From: Rathayibacter sp. VKM Ac-2759
Lineage (GTDB): Bacteria > Actinomycetota > Actinomycetes > Actinomycetales > Microbacteriaceae
DNA length: 64,000 bases
Assembly (NCBI RefSeq): GCF_009834225.1
Contig: NZ_CP047176.1
Coordinates: forward strand, 1,550,001-1,614,000
Direction of reading: 5' to 3'
The position numbers and the translations under genes were made by a program. This document shows positions 1 through 7,347 of the stretch, piece after piece (within the stretch, counting starts at the first letter, position 1; each line of letters opens with the position of its first letter). The notes under the pieces were generated by a model. That model ran no database searches. It was not told the origin of the DNA and saw only the letters and a program-made list of their open reading frames with translations.

Positions 1-64
1 CGGAGCGTTCGCGTGCGTGCTCGACTTGCGACGCCGTGGAGCCGGCGCCCTCTCAGTCAACGAC

Positions 65-808
65 TCAGCCGAGATGGCGGGCGAAGAAGCGGACGGCATC
101 CTCACCTGCGAATCGCGGGACGCCTGTATGACCACCCATATTGGCGCAGAGCGTCTTCTCAGTCGATGAGAAGGCGTCGAAAAGATCGAGAGCCATTCCC
201 CGGTCATTCCCCTCGTCATCCCACTGGAGGAGAACGTGCAGCGGGATGGTGACCTGGCGCGCCTCTTCCATCGTGACACGCGGCACGTAGCTGCCAGCGA
301 AGAGTCCCGCTGCCGCGATACGCGAGTCGATGGCCGCGAGGCGTGTGCCAATCGCGATCACGCCGCCCGAGAAGCCAACTTTCTCGCCGATCTCGGGGAG
401 GTCGAGGACCTCGTCGAGAGTGATCTGCCACTCTGGTACAGCCTGGTCGGTGAGCGGAAGGATCAGTCGGTCTACAAGGTCCGCTCCGGGCTGGTCGCCC
501 GTGGAGATTGCACGGATGAGGTCTGCTCGAGCCTGCTCTACGCCGGGTAGCGGGATGCGGGTGCCCGCCCCAGGCAGCTCTATGGAGACCGCAGCGAAGC
601 CTTGCGCTGCGGCGCTGAGCGCCCGTGCAACGAGGCGGGGATACATCCGTCGAATCCCAAACCCGCCGGGCTGGCCCAACAAAATGAGTGGAACTGGCGT
701 GGACGAGGAAGCTGCTGCTGGCGTCCACAAAATGCCGGAGAAATCACCGAGAGTGAACTCACGCTCGGTGGTGCCGTCGTCGAGAATCTGTTCAGAAGTG
801 AGGTGCAT
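65..808 (-). CDS. Alpha/beta hydrolase (dienelactone hydrolase-like)
   Basis: 247 residues. The order of alpha/beta-hydrolase landmarks is visible: an early strand with a GQPGG turn (oxyanion region, about residue 46), the nucleophile elbow GFSGG near residue 150, an acidic stretch QWDDEGND near 206, and a late GGHTG that would supply the catalytic histidine. There is no signal peptide, so it should be cytosolic. The substrate cannot be told; esters or lactones are usual for the family. The start is supported by AAAGG about 8 bases upstream. The next gene is divergent. It may be island cargo or an older neighbour, since the left boundary is not in view. Confidence 0.75.
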   Translation of the reverse strand: MHLTSEQILDDGTTEREFTLGDFSGILWTPAAASSSTPVPLILLGQPGGFGIRRMYPRLVARALSAAAQGFAAVSIELPGAGTRIPLPGVEQARADLIRAISTGDQPGADLVDRLILPLTDQAVPEWQITLDEVLDLPEIGEKVGFSGGVIAIGTRLAAIDSRIAAAGLFAGSYVPRVTMEEARQVTIPLHVLLQWDDEGNDRGMALDLFDAFSSTEKTLCANMGGHTGVPRFAGEDAVRFFARHLG

Positions 809-1151
809 GGTCGTGCCTTTCGGGAGTGCTGCAAATATGCGGCGCTCCCAGACGACCTATCGCCCGACCGTGACTCCCCAGAGGAGCACCAACGTCAATT
901 CGTTCACGGGTACCACCTCCTCAAATTCCTGCACGGACGCCTCAGCATATCAGCACCCAGCTCAGCAACAACTAGCAGTTCAGTGACGAGCCGTCGCGCG
1001 GCGAGAGTCGTAGGCGCACCCGCGCGGAGCCGCCCGGAACAAGTCCTGTCCCGGCGCTGCCAGATCCATTCACAGAGCTGCCAGATCCATTCACAGAGCT
1101 GCCACGCCTCTTGCAGGTCGAGGAGCGGCACCCGTGCCGGAGAATGGGTGA
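809..1151. other. Divergent intergenic region with a short tandem repeat
   Basis: 343 bases between the divergent hydrolase and HNH-like genes. It should hold both promoters. The only clear structure is the 21-bp direct repeat near 1056-1107. No frame here has a good ribosome site plus plausible codon use. Confidence 0.5.
1056..1107. repeat. 21-bp tandem direct repeat, about 2.4 copies
   Basis: Two identical 21-base units lie at 1056-1076 and 1077-1097, followed by a partial third that begins GCTGCCA and then diverges. The unit starts GCTGCCAGATCC. It ends about 45 bases before the start of the HNH-like gene, so it could be an operator array or simple slippage. Confidence 0.85.
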
Positions 1152-2237
1152 ATGCCTGAATCTTGTGCTTTCTGCGGGTCGGTGGGGCCCCTGACCCGCG
1201 AGCACGTTTTCGGTCAGTGGGTGAGCAGGACTGGCTTGGATCTCGCTCCGATGCGTCATCACGCAGGCCCGTTGAATGCTCTGCCGCGCGACATGGGGGA
1301 GCAGCCCGCATTCCGGCTGACAGTGAAGAGCTTCTGCGCCTCTTGTAACAACGGGTGGATGAGCAACCTCGAAACGGTCGCGCAGCGAGTGCTCACCCCG
1401 TTGATCCTCGACGAGTCCGGGACGATCGCGCTGGAAGATCAGGCGGCGATCGCAACGTGGGTGCAGAAGACCGCGCTGACAGCGATGCTCCTCTCCAGCA
1501 AGGAGCAGCGGGAAAACGGCTACGGGCTCGCCCCGTCGGAGTACAGGGCACTCTACGAGCGCCGCGAGCTGGTGCAACCGCTGGATTTCAGCCAGTTCTG
1601 GGTCGGCCGATTCGAAGGAGTCCAGGGATTCTCGGCTGTACGCGTCACGCCGCTGACAGTTCGCATCCCAGGCTTTCCCGAGCCGCCGCGGCCTCAGGGC
1701 TACGCGATGACGATCGTCCTTGGAGCGCTCCTCCTGCACGGCGTGCGGTTCACCACTCCAGGTCTTCAGGCGGACTCGAAGACGGAGCTGGGGATGCCAC
1801 CGTTGTGGCCGTCGGAAACGTCGTTGATGTGGCCGGCGGGGCAGACGTGCACGGAGAAGTCTCTGCTTGCTCTCGCGGATGGGGGGACGTTGCGTGCAAC
1901 GGGTGGGGAGGTGCGACTGCAACCCTGGTCTCACGCAGCTCACCTGCCGCAGAGCGCCTTCGAGAATGGTGCAGTCAAAGTTCCGGCGCTGTGCCGTAAG
2001 CACGACATCTACTACCCCGCGGCGCTTTTGCAAGAAGCGCAGCAGGGGCGGTTCTACGCATTCATGACTTCGTGCGAGTGCAGTGCCTATCTGATCCATA
2101 CGGATTCTGACCGCATCCGCTTCCGAGCCGCGGGCGAACCGGAAGGCATCGGGGCCATGTACGTGGACATGGTTGGCGACGAGTTCCTCATCGAGGACCA
2201 TATCGGGGAGTTCGCCTGCAAGAGACTGCCCGCCTGA
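1152..2237 (+). CDS. HNH-nuclease-like zinc protein of unknown function
   Basis: 361 residues. The N-terminus has CAFCG at about residues 5-9, TREHVFGQW at about 15-23, then CASCNNGW near 63-70. This paired CxxC arrangement around a conserved EHVF resembles HNH/treble-clef endonuclease folds found in actinobacterial hypothetical proteins. The rest (about 80-361) is unrecognised, with a second Cys-containing stretch near 329 (SCECS). The glutamate-histidine pair could be the catalytic site, but this is inferred from motif resemblance only. A GGAG lies about 9 bases upstream of the start. It is followed within 45 bases by the relaxase gene on the same strand. Nuclease activity and a defence or transfer role are possible but not shown. 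Confidence 0.6.
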   Translation: MPESCAFCGSVGPLTREHVFGQWVSRTGLDLAPMRHHAGPLNALPRDMGEQPAFRLTVKSFCASCNNGWMSNLETVAQRVLTPLILDESGTIALEDQAAIATWVQKTALTAMLLSSKEQRENGYGLAPSEYRALYERRELVQPLDFSQFWVGRFEGVQGFSAVRVTPLTVRIPGFPEPPRPQGYAMTIVLGALLLHGVRFTTPGLQADSKTELGMPPLWPSETSLMWPAGQTCTEKSLLALADGGTLRATGGEVRLQPWSHAAHLPQSAFENGAVKVPALCRKHDIYYPAALLQEAQQGRFYAFMTSCECSAYLIHTDSDRIRFRAAGEPEGIGAMYVDMVGDEFLIEDHIGEFACKRLPA

Positions 2238-2261
2238 CGCGACCGGCAGCGCCAAGCGCGG

Positions 2262-2275
2262 GCAGGTGCACCTGC
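2262..2275. promoter_or_regulatory. 14-bp perfect palindrome before the relaxase
   Basis: GCAGGTGCACCTGC is a perfect palindrome ending 5 bases before the preferred GTG start of the relaxase. It lies where a repressor or an mRNA hairpin could block the ribosome site. It may be chance in GC-rich DNA. Confidence 0.35.
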
Positions 2276-2280
2276 TGCAT

Positions 2281-5200
2281 GTGACGGTCTCGATGCGAGT
2301 GATGTCCGCAGGTGACGGCTACAAGTACCTCCTGCGTACGGTCGCCGCCGCAGACGGCGACAGGTCGTTCTCGACGCCCTTGACTCGCTACTACGCCGAG
2401 GCGGGAACCCCTCCAGGCCAATGGCTCGGGTCGGGCGTAGCGTCCCTCGGGAGCGGTCAGCTCGCGGTGGGTGATCGAGTGTCCGAGGCGCAGCTCCAGC
2501 TCCTCATGGGGATGGGCCGTGACCCGATCACCGGAGATCCCCTCGGGCTAGCGTTCCCGGCCTACAAATCCACCTCAGAGCGGATCGAGGCGCGGATCGC
2601 AGACCTCGCCCCAACGATGTCTCCCGGTGCAATGGGAGACGCGGTCGCGCAAATCCAGGCCGAGGAGACCGAGCGCGGGACGCGACGGGCGGTGGCGGGC
2701 TTCGATTTCACCTTCTCGATTCCGAAGTCTGCATCCGTGTTGTGGGCGGTCGCGGATGCGGGGACGCAAGCGTTGATAGGGGAGGCGCACCACACGGCGG
2801 TTGCGGAGGTAGTTGCATTCATGGAACGCGAGGTTGCAGCCACTCGCACCGGCGCGACCGCCGGCGACGGGGCCGTTGCGCAGGTCGATGTCACAGGCCT
2901 GGTCGCGACGGCCTTCGACCACTTCGACTCCCGTGCCGGTGATCCCCACCTGCACACCCATGTCGTCATCTCCAACAAGGTCCGAACCGCTCTCGACGGG
3001 AAGTGGCGGAGCCTCGATGGACGGCCGATGCACGCCGCCGTCGTCGCGCTATCCGAATTGCACGAGGCCGTGTTCGCCGACCACATGACCCGCACGTTCG
3101 GTGTCAAGTGGGAAGCCCGTGACAGGGGTCGTGACCGCAATCCCGCATGGGCGATCAGCGGCGTGCCGGAAGAGTTGGTGGCCGAGTTCTCGACTCGCGC
3201 CCGGCACATTGATACCGAGACCGACCGCCTCATCGCCGACTACGTGAGCAAACACGGCAGGCGGCCAGCCCCGGCGACGATCTTGAAGCTGCGCGCCCAA
3301 GCAACCCTCTCCACACGGCCCGACAAGGAGGTCCGATCGCTGGCTGACCTCACTACCGAGTGGCGGTCGCGCGCCACCGCCGTTCTCGGTCAGGACGCCA
3401 CGACCTGGGCACGCAACCTCACAAACAACAACAGCCCGCTCCTGCTGCGCGCCGACGACGTGCCGCTGGAGAGCATCGAAGAACTCGGTACCGCGGTGGT
3501 AGAAATTGTCGGCGAGAAGCGGTCGACCTGGCGGCGATGGAATCTGATGGCTGAGGCCTCGCGGCAGACGATGCGCTGGCGCTTCGCGTCCATGCGGGAT
3601 CGAGAGGCGATCGTCGGGATGATTGCTGACGCTGCCGAACAGGCGTCGCTGCGGCTGACCCCACCGGATCTTGCCACCAGTCCAGCCGCGTTTCGCCGTG
3701 TTGACGGAACCAGCGTGTTTCGGCCCAAGCACTCGACCGTGTTCTCTTCCGAGCTGTTGCTGGCCGCCGAAGACCGACTGGTCGACCGCTCTCGCACGCT
3801 GACGGCACCCGCGGTCTCGGTGGGCTCGGTCGAGAAGATCACCTCTCGCCCCGACTCCGAGGGCCGGGTTCTGAGTGAGGACCAGGCCGACGCGCTCATG
3901 AAGATTGCTGTCTCTGGCCGGATGCTCGACGTACTGGTCGGCCCCGCTGGCGCGGGCAAGACGACGGCGATGAATGCCCTGCGCCGCGCGTGGGAAGTCG
4001 AACACGGGACAGGGTCCGTGGTCGGGCTCGCGCCGTCCGCGGTGGCCGCGCAAGTGCTGGCGGACGATCTTGGCATCCAGACCGAGAACACGGCGAAATG
4101 GTGGCAGAACCACCTTGTGCACGGGACCTCGTTTGACGCAGGTCAGCTCGTCATCATCGACGAGGCGTCGCTGGCTGGCACCCTGTCCTTAGATCGGATC
4201 ACGCACCTGGCTGAGCGGGCAGGAGCGAAGGTGTTGCTGGTCGGCGATTTCGCCCAGCTCCAGTCCGTAGACGCAGGCGGCGCGTTCAATCTCGTGGTGG
4301 CCGACCGGGACGAAGCGCCGGAGCTGGTTGACGTTCACCGCTTCACGAACGCGTGGGAGAAGTCAGCATCGCTGGCTTTACGGCACGGACGTACGGAGGT
4401 AATCGGCACCTACCTCGACCATGACCGCATCCGAGGCGGTGAGGCCGATCTGATGACCGATGCCGCCTACTCGGCATGGCGAGCCGACAGAGATATAGGA
4501 CTGGCATCGGTGCTGGTCGCGGAGACCCGCGACCAGGCGACCGCGCTCAATACCCGCGCCCGCGCAGACCTCATTCTCGACGGCACCTTGATGCCAGGCC
4601 CAGAAGTCGAACTCGCTGACGGGACGATGACCGGCGCGGGGGACACGATCATCACCCGCCGCAACGACCGCAGACTGCGCAACGGCAAGGACTGGGTCCG
4701 CAACGGCGACACCTGGGCCATCAACGACGTCCGCGACGACGGGTCGGTCACCATCCGCCGGACTGGACGCCGCTTCGGCGGGGCGATCGTGCTTCCGGCT
4801 GCCTACGTGGCTGAGCACGTTGACCTCGGCTACGCAGTCACGGCCCATCGTGCACAGGGCATCACCACCGATACCGCGCATGTCTTGGTGGAGCCGACCA
4901 CGACGAGGGAGAACTTCTACGTCTCGATGACCCGCGGCAAGCGTTCCAACCACGCATATGTGGTCCTCGACCGAGCCGACGACGGCCACGCCGCCCCGCA
5001 CCCGGGCGACAACCCCGATGCCACAGCACGTTCCGTGCTCTACGGCGTCCTGCAACACGTCGGTGCCGAGCTGTCCGCGAACGAGACCATCACCAACGAA
5101 CATGAACAGTGGGGCTCGATCGCCCAGATCGCCGCGGAGTACGAGACCATCGCGGCGGCCGCCCAACGAGACCGCTGGGCCACTCTCATCCGCGACTCTG

Positions 5201-5832
5201 GTCTCACCGACGATCAGGCAAGCTCTGCTGTCGACTCCGATGCATTCGGGGCTCTGACTGCCGAGCTACGCCGGGCCGAGGCAAACCATCACGACCTCGA
5301 CCGCTTGCTCCCGCGTCTCGTGGCCGCGCGGGGATTCGGTGACGCCGACGACATCGCCTCGGTCCTCCACCACAGGGTGGCGCGGGCAACCGCACGGCCG
5401 GCACGCTCGGGCCGCGTACGCGAGGCACCGCGGCTGATTGCCGGACTTGTCCCGGCTGCGAGCGGTCCCATGGCCGACGACATGCGCCAAGCACTCGACG
5501 AACGACGCGATCTGATCAAACAGCGAGCCGATGCCGTGCTCGACAGCGCCCTGAACGATGGGGCCACGTGGACGAAAGCTCTCGGCTCGCCACCTCGCCC
5601 GCAGGCGAAGCGACAGGCCTGGTTCAGAAACTCCCGCACTGTGGCCGCCTACCGCGACCGATACGGCATCACCGACGACACTCCTCTCGGCCCCACCCCG
5701 GTGGCGACCGCGCAGAAGATCGATGCCGCCCGTGCGAAGGCGGCGCTCGACGGGGCACGTAGTGTCACAGCCGGCCAAGAAGAGGCGCTGGGGCGGCAAC
5801 GTGGACGCGAGCCGTTGGGCCGTTCGTTCTGA
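2281..5832 (+). CDS. MobF-family conjugative relaxase-helicase (TrwC/TraI/TraA type)
   Basis: 1183 residues from GTG 2281. It nicks the transfer origin by tyrosine attack, then unwinds the strand to be transferred. The relaxase domain has a tyrosine pair near residues 37-38 (LTRYYAE) and the three-histidine metal site HLHTH near 223-227. The helicase part has Walker A GPAGAGKT at about 554, Walker B IIDEAS at about 623, a GDFAQLQ motif near 655, and VTAHRAQG near 850, the SF1 (RecD-like) set. Family members begin TVSxRxMSAGDGY, which is why GTG 2281 (or ATG 2293) is preferred over the more upstream ATG at 2173, which would overlap the HNH gene. No type IV secretion genes are visible. Confidence 0.93.
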   Translation: MTVSMRVMSAGDGYKYLLRTVAAADGDRSFSTPLTRYYAEAGTPPGQWLGSGVASLGSGQLAVGDRVSEAQLQLLMGMGRDPITGDPLGLAFPAYKSTSERIEARIADLAPTMSPGAMGDAVAQIQAEETERGTRRAVAGFDFTFSIPKSASVLWAVADAGTQALIGEAHHTAVAEVVAFMEREVAATRTGATAGDGAVAQVDVTGLVATAFDHFDSRAGDPHLHTHVVISNKVRTALDGKWRSLDGRPMHAAVVALSELHEAVFADHMTRTFGVKWEARDRGRDRNPAWAISGVPEELVAEFSTRARHIDTETDRLIADYVSKHGRRPAPATILKLRAQATLSTRPDKEVRSLADLTTEWRSRATAVLGQDATTWARNLTNNNSPLLLRADDVPLESIEELGTAVVEIVGEKRSTWRRWNLMAEASRQTMRWRFASMRDREAIVGMIADAAEQASLRLTPPDLATSPAAFRRVDGTSVFRPKHSTVFSSELLLAAEDRLVDRSRTLTAPAVSVGSVEKITSRPDSEGRVLSEDQADALMKIAVSGRMLDVLVGPAGAGKTTAMNALRRAWEVEHGTGSVVGLAPSAVAAQVLADDLGIQTENTAKWWQNHLVHGTSFDAGQLVIIDEASLAGTLSLDRITHLAERAGAKVLLVGDFAQLQSVDAGGAFNLVVADRDEAPELVDVHRFTNAWEKSASLALRHGRTEVIGTYLDHDRIRGGEADLMTDAAYSAWRADRDIGLASVLVAETRDQATALNTRARADLILDGTLMPGPEVELADGTMTGAGDTIITRRNDRRLRNGKDWVRNGDTWAINDVRDDGSVTIRRTGRRFGGAIVLPAAYVAEHVDLGYAVTAHRAQGITTDTAHVLVEPTTTRENFYVSMTRGKRSNHAYVVLDRADDGHAAPHPGDNPDATARSVLYGVLQHVGAELSANETITNEHEQWGSIAQIAAEYETIAAAAQRDRWATLIRDSGLTDDQASSAVDSDAFGALTAELRRAEANHHDLDRLLPRLVAARGFGDADDIASVLHHRVARATARPARSGRVREAPRLIAGLVPAASGPMADDMRQALDERRDLIKQRADAVLDSALNDGATWTKALGSPPRPQAKRQAWFRNSRTVAAYRDRYGITDDTPLGPTPVATAQKIDAARAKAALDGARSVTAGQEEALGRQRGREPLGRSF

Positions 5833-5899
5833 TCGCCGGCCCTTCCCGGTGTCGCCGCGAAGTCGTATCGTAGATGTCGAGGCGGCCTCTATATTGGCG

Positions 5900-5918
5900 C
5901 TGTCGCTCCTCGCGACAG
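5900..5918. terminator. Hairpin between relaxase and small membrane protein genes
   Basis: CTGTCGC and GCGACAG form a perfect 7-bp stem with a 5-base loop. There is no T-run, so it could be a weak terminator, an mRNA stability element or an operator. Confidence 0.3.
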
Positions 5919-5985
5919 TATGACCTTCCCGGCAACGGGCAGTCCTTTCAGGTTCTTGTCGCCGAACCCTTGAAGAGGACTGTCC

Positions 5986-6327
5986 ATGTTCCGAATCATC
6001 TGGGCCATCAGCGTCCGCACCCGGTACTTCCTGCGCCGCTACATGCCCACCAACATCCTGCTCGACGCCATCCGCACCAGACGCGGCCTGCGATGGGGAG
6101 TCCCAGCGATGGCGCTGGCGATCCCGTACCTGTACGCCGCGAGCATCAGCGCACAGCTCGCTGAAGGTGGCGGTCCCGGGTGGCTGCACCTCTTCGTGAT
6201 GCTGTTCATCTGGAACGCGCTGAAGTTCGCCTTCATCGGGCCCATCAGCCTCGCCCTGCTGATTCGTGTTCGCCTCAAGGAGGACTCACGCTCACATCGT
6301 GCCGTGGATGTCGGCGCGGCTCAGTAG
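5986..6327 (+). CDS. Small membrane protein associated with MobF relaxases
   Basis: 113 residues with two or three hydrophobic segments (about 35-55, 66-80 and 82-95) and a basic N-terminus containing RRYMPTNILLDAIRTRRG. Proteins of this kind are often found beside actinobacterial MobF relaxases and are sometimes labelled sulfate permease without support. The sequence is far too short for a permease. An AGAGGA ribosome site precedes the start by about 8 bases. A role in DNA transfer at the membrane is likely from context only. Confidence 0.6.
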   Translation: MFRIIWAISVRTRYFLRRYMPTNILLDAIRTRRGLRWGVPAMALAIPYLYAASISAQLAEGGGPGWLHLFVMLFIWNALKFAFIGPISLALLIRVRLKEDSRSHRAVDVGAAQ

Positions 6328-6390
6328 CCTAATGACCGCCACCGGTAGGATTGGCGAAGGATGTCAGCACTCAACTGAGGGAGGCGAGAG

Positions 6391-7347
6391 ATGGCGCGCG
6401 CCGACCTGCTTCTTGACCTCGTTGAGGCCGAGCGTCACGGGGACCGTGATCGGTTCCGCACCCTCGTAGAAGCGGTGATCGCCGAAGAGCGTGCCAACCA
6501 GCACCACCTCGTGGCGGACCGTCTCTCTGAGCTGATTACCACGACCGGGCAAGGGCTTGTCCGCGATGATCGCGCCACCGCGATTCGAGACCTGGTTCAC
6601 GAAATCGTCCCCAGTCGTCGCCTCGATGACCTTGAACTCGCCCCCGTTCCACGGCGGGTCGTCACAGAACTGATTGAGGAGCAGAAGCGCGCTGAGCTGC
6701 TCCGCAGCTACGGGATCGAACCTCGCAACCGGCTCCTACTGTCCGGCCCCCCGGGCAACGGTAAGACCAGTGTCGCGGAGGCGATTGCTTCCGAACTGAT
6801 GCTCCCCTTCTACGTGATTCGTTACGAAGGCGTCATGTCCAGCTTCCTCGGCGAGACAGCCGCCAGGCTCGACAACGCCTTCGAGTTCGCGCGCACGCGA
6901 CGATGCGTATTGTTCTTCGACGAACTCGACACCATCGCGAAGGAGCGGTCAGATCAGCACGAGACGGGCGAGATCAAGCGCGTCGTGTCCACCCTGCTGC
7001 TCCAGATCGACCGGCTCCCTGCGCACGTACTCTTCGTCGGCGCGACCAACCACAGCGAACTACTCGACCGCGCCGCATGGAGGCGCTTCCAGATTCGGGC
7101 CGAACTCGAACCCCCGAGCCGCTCCGAAGCAACGCGGTTCCTAGAACGGCTCGCCGCACGGCTCGGCGGTGACCTCGGCTTCGCTCCACGCACATTGGCA
7201 GACAAACTCGCTGGCGCCAGCTACTCCGAACTGGAAGAGTTTGCTCTCGACGTGCGCCGCCGAGCGGTGCTGGAACTGCCGGACAGCAACCTACGGCGGA
7301 TTGTGCAAGAACGTCTTGAGCACAGGCGCGGTCAGGCCACTGCGTGA
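6391..7347 (+). CDS. ietA: IetA-like AAA+ ATPase of an IetAS antiphage module
   Basis: 318 residues. The AAA+ core has Walker A SGPPGNGKTS near 116-125, Walker B LFFDELD near 173-179, a sensor-1 GATNH near 213, and an arginine-rich AWRRF segment near 228 that could supply the arginine finger. The first 80 residues are helical and unlike known domains. It is translationally coupled to a subtilisin-like protease gene (GTGA overlap). That ATPase-protease pairing is the known IetAS module, first described as a plasmid stability/incompatibility locus and later shown to protect against phage. The ATPase probably recruits or restrains the protease. A strong GAGGGAGG ribosome site precedes the ATG. 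The family name rests on pairing and architecture. Confidence 0.8.
   Translation: MARADLLLDLVEAERHGDRDRFRTLVEAVIAEERANQHHLVADRLSELITTTGQGLVRDDRATAIRDLVHEIVPSRRLDDLELAPVPRRVVTELIEEQKRAELLRSYGIEPRNRLLLSGPPGNGKTSVAEAIASELMLPFYVIRYEGVMSSFLGETAARLDNAFEFARTRRCVLFFDELDTIAKERSDQHETGEIKRVVSTLLLQIDRLPAHVLFVGATNHSELLDRAAWRRFQIRAELEPPSRSEATRFLERLAARLGGDLGFAPRTLADKLAGASYSELEEFALDVRRRAVLELPDSNLRRIVQERLEHRRGQATA

Noticed and set aside
1056..1107. Possible CRISPR array
   Set aside because: The 21-bp copies are directly adjacent with no spacers, and no cas genes are present.
2173..2280. Upstream start for the relaxase
   Set aside because: It would overlap the HNH-like gene by 65 bases and add residues not found in the family, whose members start near the TVS motif.
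5986..6327. Sulfate permease
   Set aside because: 113 residues with two or three membrane segments are too small; this name is a carried-over label for relaxase-associated proteins.
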